Assembly (NCBI GenBank): GCA_911810475.1 | Contig: OU461276.1 | Span: 3,659,501-3,723,500 of the forward strand | DNA length: 64,000 bases | Direction: 5' to 3' | From: Candidatus Celerinatantimonas neptuna | GTDB lineage: Bacteria > Pseudomonadota > Gammaproteobacteria > Enterobacterales > Celerinatantimonadaceae | Part shown: in pieces, positions 29,336 to 37,703 of the stretch | Position numbering within the stretch: the first letter of the stretch is position 1 | Layout of the letters: each line of letters opens with the position of its first letter | Translations under genes and position numbers: made by a program | Notes under the pieces: model-generated | Database searches by the model: none | The model's input: only the letters and a program-made list of their open reading frames with translations | What the model was told of the DNA's origin: nothing

Positions 29336-30013
29336 ATGGCGAGTCCGGAAATAGAAATAAAAGGAACTACATTTACCATTTCAGTTGTCCATCTAACCGA
29401 TGCTGATTTACAGCATATTAAAACGGTTCTTGAGAAAAAAATGGCCCAGGCCCCTAATTTTTTTGAATCAGCTCCGGTTATTGTGAATATCAGTCAAGTG
29501 AATGAGTCTATTGATTTTGCTAAACTTAATGAAACAATAAAAGCGACAGGATTCATCATGGTTGGAATAACAGGTTGCAAAAGTAGTGAGCAGAAGATCC
29601 TGTTACATGAGCTTCGAATACCCGTATTAGTTACAGGCCATGATGTCCATACAAAAACAGATGCGTCAAAAGCACCTGTACCCGTTCCACCTAAGATTGT
29701 GCGCGGACAAGTTCGCTCCGGACAACAAGTCTATGCGAAAAATTGCGATTTAATTATTATCGGAAGCGTAAGTAACGGAGCAGAAATTATTGCCGATGGC
29801 AGTATTCATGTTTATGGTGCCCTCAGAGGTCGAGCAATCGCAGGTGCCAACGGGCAAACCGATTGCGCCATATTTTGTCAGAACTTACAGGCTGAGTTAA
29901 TCTCTGTTGCAGGACATTATCAATTATCAGAAAGCCTACAACCTATGTGGAAGCAGGCATGTTATATCGAACTCGATGCGCAACAACTTAAATTTGCCAC
30001 ATTAAATCAGTAG
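29336..30013 (+). CDS. minC: Septum-site inhibitor MinC
   Basis: Inhibits FtsZ ring assembly away from mid-cell. 225 aa. N-terminal FtsZ-inhibiting domain (~1-105), then a proline-rich linker (KAPVPVPPK) and the beta-helical C-terminal dimer domain with glycine-rich turns (IIIGSVSNGAEIIADGSIHV, GALRGRAIAGANG) that binds MinD. ATG 29336; 17 bp before minD. Confidence 0.96.
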   Translation: MASPEIEIKGTTFTISVVHLTDADLQHIKTVLEKKMAQAPNFFESAPVIVNISQVNESIDFAKLNETIKATGFIMVGITGCKSSEQKILLHELRIPVLVTGHDVHTKTDASKAPVPVPPKIVRGQVRSGQQVYAKNCDLIIIGSVSNGAEIIADGSIHVYGALRGRAIAGANGQTDCAIFCQNLQAELISVAGHYQLSESLQPMWKQACYIELDAQQLKFATLNQ

Positions 30014-30030
30014 AGAGTTGAAGGAATCAT

Positions 30031-30843
30031 ATGACCAAAGTTATCGTTGTGACCTCAGGTAAAGGCGGTGTAGGAAAAACCACTTCAAGCGCCGCTATCG
30101 GTACCGGTCTTGCCATGAAGGGATTTAAAACTGTTATAATCGACTTTGATATAGGTTTGCGAAATCTAGATCTCATTATGGGGTGTGAGCGCCGAGTTGT
30201 TTATGACTTCGTAAATGTCATAAATAATGAAGCGACATTAAATCAGGCAATTATCAAAGATAAACGCATTGAATCGCTTTATGTTCTGCCCGCGTCTCAG
30301 ACCCGGGATAAAGATGCACTGACCAAAGAAGGAGTTGGCCGTGTTATTGAAGAACTCACCGAAAAAGAATTTGATTATATCGTCTGTGATTCTCCAGCAG
30401 GCATCGAAGCCGGAGCCATTTTAGCACTCTATTATGCCGATGAAGCCATTGTAACAACGAATCCTGAGGTCTCCTCTGTTCGAGATTCTGACCGTATTTT
30501 AGGTATGCTTGCAAGTAAATCAAAACGAGCCGAAGAAGGCCTTGATCCAGTAAAAGAACACCTTCTTCTAACCCGATACAGTTCTTCCCGGGTAAATCGT
30601 GGCGATATGTTAAGTGTTGATGACGTCAATGAAATTTTAGCAATCCCACTTCTGGGCGTCATTCCTGAATCCCAATCAGTACTTAAAGCCTCTAATTCAG
30701 GGGAACCTGTTATTTTTGATTCAGAAAGTGACGCAGGGCAGGCATATAAAGATGCTGTAGAACGTTTAATTGGAAATACTGTTGAATTACGCTTCTTGGA
30801 TGAACAAAAAAAAGGCCTGTTTAGCCGGCTTTTCAGAGGGTAA
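30031..30843 (+). CDS. minD: Septum-site ATPase MinD
   Basis: Membrane-cycling ATPase that recruits MinC and drives pole-to-pole oscillation. 270 aa, the E. coli size. Deviant Walker A SGKGGVGKTT with Lys11 and Lys16; the C-terminal amphipathic helix KGLFSRLFRG is the membrane-targeting sequence. ATG 30031 with GAAGGA. Confidence 0.98.
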   Translation: MTKVIVVTSGKGGVGKTTSSAAIGTGLAMKGFKTVIIDFDIGLRNLDLIMGCERRVVYDFVNVINNEATLNQAIIKDKRIESLYVLPASQTRDKDALTKEGVGRVIEELTEKEFDYIVCDSPAGIEAGAILALYYADEAIVTTNPEVSSVRDSDRILGMLASKSKRAEEGLDPVKEHLLLTRYSSSRVNRGDMLSVDDVNEILAIPLLGVIPESQSVLKASNSGEPVIFDSESDAGQAYKDAVERLIGNTVELRFLDEQKKGLFSRLFRG

Positions 30844-30849
30844 CTTACT

Positions 30850-31119
30850 ATGTCATTAATTGATTATTTTCGTAGTAGCCCGAAAAAAGGTTCAGCTAAA
30901 TTAGCTAAAGAAAGGCTACAAATTATTGTCGCCCATGAACGAAATGAACGCTCAGGCCCTGATTATCTGCCTGCATTAAAGCAAGATATTCTTCAGGTTA
31001 TTCAACGCTATGTAAATATAGACCCTGAACAAATTCAAGTTTCTTTAGACAATAAAGAAAAAGATTTATCGGTACTGGAGCTTAATATTACTCTTCCTGA
31101 AGAGACAAAAGACAAATAA
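30850..31119 (+). CDS. minE: MinE topological specificity factor
   Basis: Stimulates MinD ATPase and confines the inhibitor to the poles. 89 aa. N-terminal membrane/anti-MinCD part (MSLIDYFRSS, AKERLQIIVAHERN) and C-terminal dimer domain (LKQDILQVIQRYV). Six bases after minD; terminator follows. Confidence 0.97.
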   Translation: MSLIDYFRSSPKKGSAKLAKERLQIIVAHERNERSGPDYLPALKQDILQVIQRYVNIDPEQIQVSLDNKEKDLSVLELNITLPEETKDK

Positions 31120-31123
31120 TATG

Positions 31124-31172
31124 AAAAAGTCATCACTCCATAGTTTTTGCATCGGAGCTGATGACTTTTTTA
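31124..31172. terminator. Bidirectional terminator between minE and rnd
   Basis: AAAAAGTCATCA (31124-31135) pairs with TGATGACTTTTTT (31159-31171). A-run on one side and T-run on the other, so it can serve both convergent units. Confidence 0.85.
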
Positions 31173-31186
31173 TGCAATAAAGCCAA

Positions 31187-32308
31187 TTAACATGCTGGCA
31201 AGTAATGAGGTAGTACTTCTGCTCGCCAACCGCTAAGTAACACGGGCTTATTCATATGAGATTCATGTTCTTTGTTATCCTGCCACAACCAGGATAGCCA
31301 TTCATGAATAAGACGTTTGGGCGCCAATACTTCCGCAGGAATCGTAGTTTCAGCTTCAGCAATAGCCAATGACTCACGAACCAATTTTAAAGACGATTTA
31401 TAATTTGGATAATCAATCATACGCTTGATTTTTAAAGGCCATGATGATTCATCCAGATCGCTGCCCTGTTTAACGAGTTCTAGTAATTTACAGCCATGAA
31501 TTCTCAGAGCCTGTGGTGTAATGCCTGTATTTTTCAATGCAGTTTTTTGGGTAGGTTGATATTTTGCAATATTCCATAATACATCTGCTTTAACGACATT
31601 ATTGACCGGCATGTCCTTTTCAATCGCTGTGTTGACCCTCCAGGCAGATAAAAGTTGTAAAATAGCGAGCTGTTGTCGATTTAACCGCCAAGCATTTTTA
31701 ACATCCAGATAGGCCCGTTCGGGCAAGACATCTTTACATCGACTTTGTGCTAATCGGGTACATTCATCCAATGCATATTGATACAATTGCCGCGATTCTA
31801 ATTGTGAAATAACAGCTTCATAAGCAGTCTTTAGGTAGATCACATCTTTCGATGCATAATCAAGCTGTTTCTCTGTTAATGGACGAGCTAACCAGTCTGT
31901 ACGGGATTCGCCTTTATCTAACAAAATCCCCGTGGTTTGTTCAATCAATGCCTGATATCCCAGACTGACACCATGACCTAAAAAAGCCGCACCGATTTGC
32001 GTATCAAATACCGATAAACCAAAGGTGTCGACATGATGATTCAAAATCTCTAAATCTTCACCGAAAGCATGTAATACCCAGTGGTGTCTCTGTAACAATG
32101 ACCAAAATTCACTATTTTTGAGGGACAATAAAACCGGGTCAACCAAAAAACATTCATTCCCATCAAAGAGTTGCAATAAACCCAGTTTTGCATAGTAAGT
32201 TCGAGTTCTGACGAACTCGGTATCGAGCATAAGTGTTGTAGTTGGTTGACGAAGAAACTGACAGACAGAATCAAGCTGAGAGGATGATTGGATAATTTGG
32301 TAACTCAT
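31187..32308 (-). CDS. rnd: Ribonuclease D
   Basis: 3'-5' exoribonuclease in tRNA 3' maturation. 373 aa. DEDD exonuclease domain with LDTEFVRTRTYY (first acidic pair), AFGEDLEIL and LDYASKDVIYL (last Asp and Tyr), then HRDC domains (~210-290). ATG 32308. Convergent with minE as in E. coli. fadD, next in E. coli, is absent; an Slp-family gene lies 150 bp upstream. Confidence 0.96.
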   Translation of the reverse strand: MSYQIIQSSSQLDSVCQFLRQPTTTLMLDTEFVRTRTYYAKLGLLQLFDGNECFLVDPVLLSLKNSEFWSLLQRHHWVLHAFGEDLEILNHHVDTFGLSVFDTQIGAAFLGHGVSLGYQALIEQTTGILLDKGESRTDWLARPLTEKQLDYASKDVIYLKTAYEAVISQLESRQLYQYALDECTRLAQSRCKDVLPERAYLDVKNAWRLNRQQLAILQLLSAWRVNTAIEKDMPVNNVVKADVLWNIAKYQPTQKTALKNTGITPQALRIHGCKLLELVKQGSDLDESSWPLKIKRMIDYPNYKSSLKLVRESLAIAEAETTIPAEVLAPKRLIHEWLSWLWQDNKEHESHMNKPVLLSGWRAEVLPHYLPAC

Positions 32309-32458
32309 AAATAGCCTGTAACATAAGACAAATCCCTGTATTTTAGAATCTTAAAACTTAGCGGTTGAAAAACATCAAAAAGATATAATAAACCGTTCAA
32401 AGCCATCGATCGAATACAATGAGTGCCCTATTTTACATGAAATTCGAATGGTCGTCAG

Positions 32459-32938
32459 TTACGGCCAAAACGGGCCACAAAACACTGGCGGATTATTAAC
32501 CGACTTAACCTTTGGCCACAAATAAAACGCTTTCACATCAATTACAGGGGCTTGCAGGTGTGCTTGACCAACCAAAATCCCTATTGAATGTCGAATAATC
32601 CCTTTCACTGCGATAGTCCGGCCAGGTTTATAAACCATAGGATCAAGGAATTGATTAACTACGGCGACAAATCGTCCTGGACTGCTATCATTCTGGGGCT
32701 GACCCTGCTCATCTAAATTCTGATAAACAATATCCAGACGAGTCTCTGCTTTTTCATTAGTTACTTTTGCAATTTGACCCTGCCAGGAAACCCAATGACC
32801 TGTCATTGCCGGTGAAATCGCATTTTGATAAGTTGTATTTTTATGATGGCTATCTAATCTCACTGATTCAGGAAGAGAACTACAGGCGACTAAAAACAAA
32901 GAAGATATCACAACCCATACAAGCGTAAATTTACGCAT
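32459..32938 (-). CDS. yeaY: Slp-family outer-membrane lipoprotein
   Basis: Starvation-type lipoprotein family (E. coli Slp/YeaY), role unknown. 159 aa from ATG 32938. The signal peptide ends in a lipobox SLFLVAC-SS, so Cys would be lipidated. Body motifs: WQGQIAKVTN, TRLDIVYQNLDEQGQPQ, GRFVA, GRTIAVKGI. The locus position (rnd ... this gene ... tsaB-yoaA) matches yeaY. An upstream ATG at 32944 and one at 32974 are possible. It overlaps the small ORF before it by 8 bp. Confidence 0.88.
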   Translation of the reverse strand: MRKFTLVWVVISSLFLVACSSLPESVRLDSHHKNTTYQNAISPAMTGHWVSWQGQIAKVTNEKAETRLDIVYQNLDEQGQPQNDSSPGRFVAVVNQFLDPMVYKPGRTIAVKGIIRHSIGILVGQAHLQAPVIDVKAFYLWPKVKSVNNPPVFCGPFWP

Positions 32939-33197
32939 ATACATCAACGCCAAATAAAAAATTAACCTGTTCACGGCGACTTAAGGCGCTTATAGAATTA
33001 TACATTGCTATAGCACCACGACGTTGATCTGCGGGTAGATCATAAATAACTGAATCCAAAACAGATTCATCATCAATACATTGCAGACGTTGTTTGTGCT
33101 TTTTAGAAGCTTTCTTTTTCTTTCCTCGAACCTTCGCCCCTTTGCGCGAGGGTCGTATCGGATACGGTGCTGAGCTAATACCGCTGACATTGACCAA
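32931..33197 (-). CDS. Small uncharacterised protein in the tsaB operon
   Basis: Unrecognised 88-aa protein. Start TTG 33197 with GGGAG seven bases upstream, immediately after the tsaB stop; its stop overlaps the Slp-family start by 8 bp. The tight fit and Shine-Dalgarno make it a likely real gene. An N-terminal basic lysine/arginine-rich half (RKGAKVRGKKKKASKKHKQR) is followed by an acidic helix (DDESVLDSVIYDLP) and a C-terminal helical part ending LFGVDVYA. No signal peptide or membrane segment. Basic stretch suggests RNA or DNA contact, but that is only inference. Confidence 0.72.
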   Translation of the reverse strand: MVNVSGISSAPYPIRPSRKGAKVRGKKKKASKKHKQRLQCIDDESVLDSVIYDLPADQRRGAIAMYNSISALSRREQVNFLFGVDVYA

Positions 33198-33908
33198 TTA
33201 TTCTCTCCCGGGAAGTTTTTTCCAGGTCACTTTATCACGCAGATAAACAGGCGTTGCCTGCTCTGCACGAAGTATATTTTTACTATCGTATAAATTTTGG
33301 GCTATATCAAGCATATCATAAGCATGTGGAAGCTTTATCTCAACAGTATTTAAAACATGAGGATATTTACCAGATAAAATTTCATGGTAGGTCAGCCACC
33401 CCGTTCCCACAGCAGCCCCCTTCAACGAATTATCTTCATCTAACAGCGCTGCATCAATCACCTTCTCTTCATCAACGAGAACTGGTAGTCCATCTTTTTG
33501 TTGATAGATAGCGTGATAGATCTCACCCATTCGTGCATCAATAGCAGCAACAGCCACGGGAACCAGCTGATCTCGCATTACGCGATTGGCCATAGCGGCC
33601 AAAGTCGATACACCAATCAAAGGTAAATCAGCACCAAACGCCAGCCCCTGCGCAGCCGCAACACCAATTCTCACCCCTGTAAAACTACCAGGCCCCTGTC
33701 CGTATGCAATCGCATCTAAGGCTTCAAGTTTTACATTGGCCTTTTTTAGAATACTTTCAACCATCGGAAGGATCTTTTTCGTATGCTCCCGGGGACATTC
33801 TTCAAAACATTCAAATTGTTGTCCTTTCCATTGAAGAGCTACAGAGCAAGCCTCGGTCGCTGTATCAATTGCGAGAATATTAACCATTTGTTTTTTTTGT
33901 TCGCTCAT
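33198..33908 (-). CDS. tsaB: tRNA t6A biosynthesis protein TsaB
   Basis: Scaffold subunit of the TsaBDE complex that makes N6-threonylcarbamoyl-adenosine on ANN-decoding tRNAs. 236 aa. ASKHA-type fold without the metal-binding histidines: ILAIDTATEACSVAL, GQGPGSFTGVRIG. ATG 33908; an internal ATG at 33887 (MVNILAIDT) matches the E. coli start and is an alternative. 23 bp after yoaA. Confidence 0.95.
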   Translation of the reverse strand: MSEQKKQMVNILAIDTATEACSVALQWKGQQFECFEECPREHTKKILPMVESILKKANVKLEALDAIAYGQGPGSFTGVRIGVAAAQGLAFGADLPLIGVSTLAAMANRVMRDQLVPVAVAAIDARMGEIYHAIYQQKDGLPVLVDEEKVIDAALLDEDNSLKGAAVGTGWLTYHEILSGKYPHVLNTVEIKLPHAYDMLDIAQNLYDSKNILRAEQATPVYLRDKVTWKKLPGRE

Positions 33909-33931
33909 AAATCTAAATACTTAATATGAAA

Positions 33932-35848
33932 TCACTCATGTTGATTGATTTGTTGAATAAAATGATGAACTTCGGATAAGTCACGACTACGCCTCATCGG
34001 CGGCAAACTGGCCAAGAATAATTGCCCATATTGACGGTTCACTAAACGATTATCACAAATAATAACAACGCCCCTATCAGAGACATCCCTAATAAGGCGA
34101 CCGACACCCTGTTTAAGCGCAATAGCCGCTTGCGGTAAATAAACTTGCTGAAATGGATCTTTTCCCCTCAGCCGGCAATCTTCACTTTTAGCTCGCATCA
34201 ATGGATCATCAGGTGAGGTAAATGGAAGTTTGTCGATAATAACACATGATAGTGTTTGTCCCCTAACATCCACGCCTTCCCAAAACGAACTGGTTGCAAC
34301 CAAAATGGCATCTCCAGCCTGTACAAATTGCTCAAGCAATACACCTTTCGCTGCATCGCCTTGAGTTAAAACCGGTAGTGATGTTTTCTGTTTCAATAGC
34401 GCAGAAATCCGTGCTGTCATGGAATGACTGGTACAAAGAAAAAAACATCGACCATGATTTGATTCGATAACTGGGAGTAATCGCTTAACCAGAATATTTT
34501 CACTATGAGGCTGGCCCGGTTCAGGTAAGTACCTTGGGACACATAATAAAGCCTGATGAGCAAAATCAAACGGACTATCAAGCATCAGTTCACGAGCCCC
34601 CTCAACACCAAGCTGGCTGATAAAGTGTTCAAATCCATGATTGACGGCAAGTGTTGCACTGGTAAAAACCCAACTGGCATCCCGCTCATCGAGTTCCTTG
34701 CGAAAACGCTCTGCAATATTCAGTGGTGTGATATTTAACGAAAAATGAAGCCTTGTTGTGTCATACCAGTAACTAAAACCGACAGCATCCGTTTCAAGCA
34801 TTTTATTAAGTAGCAGTTGCAACTGTGTCACTCGTTCAAATAAATGGTCACCTAATTCACTACGAGACAATGCGAGTTTTAATAACTCATAAACAAACTG
34901 AAGATCTTGTTTTAATCGCTTGAGCTGTTGGGCCATTTTAGGTCTGCGAGTTAATGGCCGCCAATCCCCTTTTTCCTTTTCCCCTTCAAAAGCTAGCCGG
35001 GTATCTTGATTTGACAATTTTAATTTATCTGCAGCTTTAGACAGTTGTGCCATATCTTTCAATTCAGTCCGATATAACAGCTCAAGATCTTTACATAGCT
35101 CCCCAACCATCCGGCTTGAAAATGTCTGACCGAAGTATTGAGTTGCAATATCAGGTAATTGATGTGCTTCATCAAAAATATAAGCATCAGCTTGAGGGAG
35201 AAGCTCTCCAAATCCAGTATCTTTTACCGCCATATCAGCGAAAAAAAGGTGGTGGTTAATCACAACAATTTGTGCTTCTAGCGCCTTATTACGGGCCTTA
35301 ACAAGATGGCAATCCTTATAGCTTGGGCAATCACGTCCTAGGCAATTATCATTTGTGCTGGTAATAAAAGGAAGTATATCAGCTTTTTCAGCTAAAGCCC
35401 CCAGCTCTGAAATATCCCCACTATCACTCCCCACAGCCCACTGCTTTACCGCAACCAGGTCAGCTAAAAACTGTGAATTACTACGCCCTGTTTCCTGCAT
35501 GAATCCAGCCAGGCGTTCAACGCATAAATAATTATTGCGCCCTTTGAGCAAAGCAACAGGACGAGCATAATTCAACGCTCTTATCATCGTAGGTAAATCT
35601 TTTTGAAAGAGCTGATCCTGAAGTGCTTTGGACCCAGTACTAATCACAACCTGTTTTCCGGAATTCAAAGCCGGTACAAGATATGCGAATGTTTTACCAG
35701 TGCCGGTTCCCGCCTCTGCCAACAAAATACCTTGTTGTTCTAATACGTCATCAACAGCTTCAGCCATATGCTTCTGTGCTTGTCGGGGAGCGAATCCTGA
35801 TATTGCCCTCGCCAACACGCCATCTTGAGCAAAGTAATCCTGTTTCAA
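33932..35848 (-). CDS. yoaA: DinG-family helicase YoaA
   Basis: XPD/DinG-type Fe-S DNA helicase; in E. coli YoaA works with the HolC (chi) clamp-loader subunit in DNA repair. 638 aa (E. coli 636). Walker A AEAGTGTGKTF near residue 42, FeS cysteines in NYLCVERL, NDNCLGRDC and SYKDC, DEAH box (IFDEAHQLPD) and motif VI QGVGRLIRD. TTG start 35848, weak Shine-Dalgarno. First gene of yoaA-tsaB-small ORF-yeaY. Confidence 0.95.
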   Translation of the reverse strand: MKQDYFAQDGVLARAISGFAPRQAQKHMAEAVDDVLEQQGILLAEAGTGTGKTFAYLVPALNSGKQVVISTGSKALQDQLFQKDLPTMIRALNYARPVALLKGRNNYLCVERLAGFMQETGRSNSQFLADLVAVKQWAVGSDSGDISELGALAEKADILPFITSTNDNCLGRDCPSYKDCHLVKARNKALEAQIVVINHHLFFADMAVKDTGFGELLPQADAYIFDEAHQLPDIATQYFGQTFSSRMVGELCKDLELLYRTELKDMAQLSKAADKLKLSNQDTRLAFEGEKEKGDWRPLTRRPKMAQQLKRLKQDLQFVYELLKLALSRSELGDHLFERVTQLQLLLNKMLETDAVGFSYWYDTTRLHFSLNITPLNIAERFRKELDERDASWVFTSATLAVNHGFEHFISQLGVEGARELMLDSPFDFAHQALLCVPRYLPEPGQPHSENILVKRLLPVIESNHGRCFFLCTSHSMTARISALLKQKTSLPVLTQGDAAKGVLLEQFVQAGDAILVATSSFWEGVDVRGQTLSCVIIDKLPFTSPDDPLMRAKSEDCRLRGKDPFQQVYLPQAAIALKQGVGRLIRDVSDRGVVIICDNRLVNRQYGQLFLASLPPMRRSRDLSEVHHFIQQINQHE

Positions 35849-36257
35849 TGAATCGACCCGTTAAGAAGAGATGATGGGATTATCTCAAAAACGGCATAAA
35901 CCAGCCAGAGTATGCGAAGCATTCATGATAATTAATAGAATTAGCTGGTGAGATGATCAGGTTGTAAGACAAATAAAATAATCTTAAATCTGAATTTTAT
36001 GCATAAGCAAACTGGCCCTTCATACAATGATTATTTTACGTAAAGCTCAGGCAAACAATCTCTTCTCGACTTGACTCCGACTCACAATAAACAAAAAATT
36101 AAGCCTGATTTCGTTGTTAAATCCATTGACCACAAATAACGATAACTATGCAGAACTCACCTTGAAATCAGCCTTAAATTCCATATTAAAATGCCTATGG
36201 AATAGCAATTCAATCATGATTGCTTATCCCAATTTAGGTTTTTATACGTTTTAGCAA
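35849..36257. other. Intergenic region upstream of yoaA
   Basis: About 410 AT-rich bases. No ORF, RNA or repeat that I can support; no LexA box although yoaA is damage-linked in E. coli. A loose inverted pair TGATTTC / GAAATCA (near 36105 and 36163) is too weak to interpret. Confidence 0.4.
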
Positions 36258-36482
36258 CTAAACAAATAAATCAATCTCATGATCGGTTAGCTTTTCTACT
36301 GGCGATCGTTTATCCGAATCAATTTGTTCCTGATTAGAATCTGATCTCGATTTTTTCTGTTCTTGCTGCCGTTTGTGTTGTGAATCAGGTTGCTCGCTGA
36401 TTTTAGTGTCACGTTTATAAGGGCCCACTGGTGGTCCAGTCGGTCTTTGAGTGACAGGAGAAATCAAGTCATTCGGCGTCAT
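36258..36482 (-). CDS. Small hydrophilic protein of unknown function
   Basis: Unrecognised 74-aa protein from ATG 36482 (MTPNDLISPVTQRPTGPPV) with an AAGGAG Shine-Dalgarno, which decides this start over an upstream in-frame one at 36542. Proline-rich N-terminus, then a Gln/Lys/Ser-rich, probably disordered middle and a short acidic hydrophobic end (HEIDLFV). No signal peptide or membrane segment. It is divergent from hisL. A real gene is likely from the start region, but function is unknown. Confidence 0.65.
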   Translation of the reverse strand: MTPNDLISPVTQRPTGPPVGPYKRDTKISEQPDSQHKRQQEQKKSRSDSNQEQIDSDKRSPVEKLTDHEIDLFV

Positions 36483-36580
36483 AAACCTCTCCTTCATTCG
36501 GATTATCAACCCTTCATATTTCATATCGGCTAAAAAACACACTACTTTAAGAAATATAAAAAAACAGTTGCAATTTATTT

Positions 36581-36608
36581 TTGACTTGATAAGTTATCTA
36601 CATATCAA
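36581..36608 (+). promoter_or_regulatory. Predicted his operon promoter
   Basis: TTGACT (36581-36586), 16-bp spacer, TATCAA (36603-36608), with the his leader peptide ATG ~22 bp later. Confidence 0.55.
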
Positions 36609-36618
36609 CGAATTAACT

Positions 36619-36780
36619 GAAAGACCAAAAATGAATAATTTTGTTATCAACCACCATCATCACCATCATTTTCCCGAATAGGTCTTTCAGGAGAGTATAT
36701 GCTGGGAGACTCGATGAGCTTCCAGTGGTTGAGACAAATTAAAAAACCCCGGAAGGTCATCCTTCCGGGGTTTTTTAATT
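36619..36780 (+). promoter_or_regulatory. his operon transcription attenuator
   Basis: GAAAGACC (36619-36626) can pair with GGTCTTTC (36681-36688) across the leader peptide. A second hairpin (CTGGGAG...CTTCCAG, 36702-36727) follows. The terminator is a perfect 16-bp stem, 36741-36756 with 36761-36776 (core CCCCGGAAGG), ending in a T-run 24 bp before hisG. Together with hisL this is the classic His attenuation layout. Confidence 0.93.
36631..36681 (+). CDS. hisL: his operon leader peptide
   Basis: 16-codon peptide, MNNFVINHHHHHHFPE, with six consecutive histidine codons. Ribosome stalling at these codons when charged tRNA-His is low should prevent the terminator from forming. E. coli HisL has seven histidines and the same length. 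No strong Shine-Dalgarno is seen upstream. Confidence 0.95.
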   Translation: MNNFVINHHHHHHFPE

Positions 36781-36799
36781 TAATAAAGGATTAAAGTCC

Positions 36800-37699
36800 A
36801 TGCCAGAACAACAAAGGTTACGAATCGCCATTCAAAAATCAGGTCGTCTCAGCAGCGATTCACAACTTTTATTCAAAAAATGCGGAATGAAAGTCAATTT
36901 GAGAGAACAACGGCTCATTGCTCACTGTGAAGATATGCCAATTGATATTTTGCGAGTACGAGATGATGACATTCCTGGATTAGTCATGGATGGTGTTGTC
37001 GATGTTGGCATCGTTGGCGAAAATGTTTTAGAAGAAGAAACGCTTTTGAGACAAACACAAGAAGAACCAACTGACTTTAAAACACTGACTCGCTTAGATT
37101 TCGGTACATGTCGTCTGTCATTAGCCGTCCCTGATGAATTCGATTATCAGGGGCCACGTTCCCTGGCTAATCTTAGGATTGCGACCACCTATCCAGGCCT
37201 TTTAAAAAGTTACATGGACCGACAAGGGATTGATTACACCAGTATTATGCTTACGGGTTCCGTTGAAGTAGCGCCAAGAGCAGGCCTTGCCGATGCAATT
37301 TGCGATCTGGTTTCGACTGGTGCAACTCTTGAAGCAAATGGATTAAGAGAAGTTGATGTCATTTACCGTTCGAAAGCAACTTTAATTCAGTCATGCAATC
37401 GCTTATCTGATGAAAATCAGGCTCTTCTTAATAAAATCTTACTTCGTATGCAAGGTGTCATGCAGGCAAAAGAAAGCAAATACATCATGCTACACGCTCC
37501 TAGAGCACGTCTGAATGATGTGATTAAATTAATGCCTGGTAGTGAAAACCCAACTTTATTACCTTTAGCTGGTCGGGAAGACCTCGTAGCTGTACATATG
37601 GTCAGCACCGAAAATCTTTTCTGGGAAACGATGGAAGCACTAAAAGAACTCGGTGCCAGCTCAATTCTCGTCATGCCTATTGAAAAAATGATGGAGTAA
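36800..37699 (+). CDS. hisG: ATP phosphoribosyltransferase
   Basis: First step of histidine synthesis: ATP plus PRPP to PR-ATP, feedback-inhibited by histidine. 299 aa, long form with the C-terminal regulatory ACT-like domain (~225-299). [10 protein letters not shown] at the N-terminus and [14 protein letters not shown] are typical PRPP/active-site motifs. ATG 36800; 4 bp before hisD. Confidence 0.98.
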   Translation: MPEQQRLRIAIQKSGRLSSDSQLLFKKCGMKVNLREQRLIAHCEDMPIDILRVRDDDIPGLVMDGVVDVGIVGENVLEEETLLRQTQEEPTDFKTLTRLDFGTCRLSLAVPDEFDYQGPRSLANLRIATTYPGLLKSYMDRQGIDYTSIMLTGSVEVAPRAGLADAICDLVSTGATLEANGLREVDVIYRSKATLIQSCNRLSDENQALLNKILLRMQGVMQAKESKYIMLHAPRARLNDVIKLMPGSENPTLLPLAGREDLVAVHMVSTENLFWETMEALKELGASSILVMPIEKMME

Positions 37700-37703
37700 T
37701 CTC

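Noticed and set aside
32931-33190. 60-codon frame MSAVLAQHRI... inside the 88-aa gene
   Set aside because: Overlapping frame of a better-supported gene; no own Shine-Dalgarno.
35849-36257. LexA box before yoaA
   Set aside because: No CTGT-N8-ACAG or close variant in the region.
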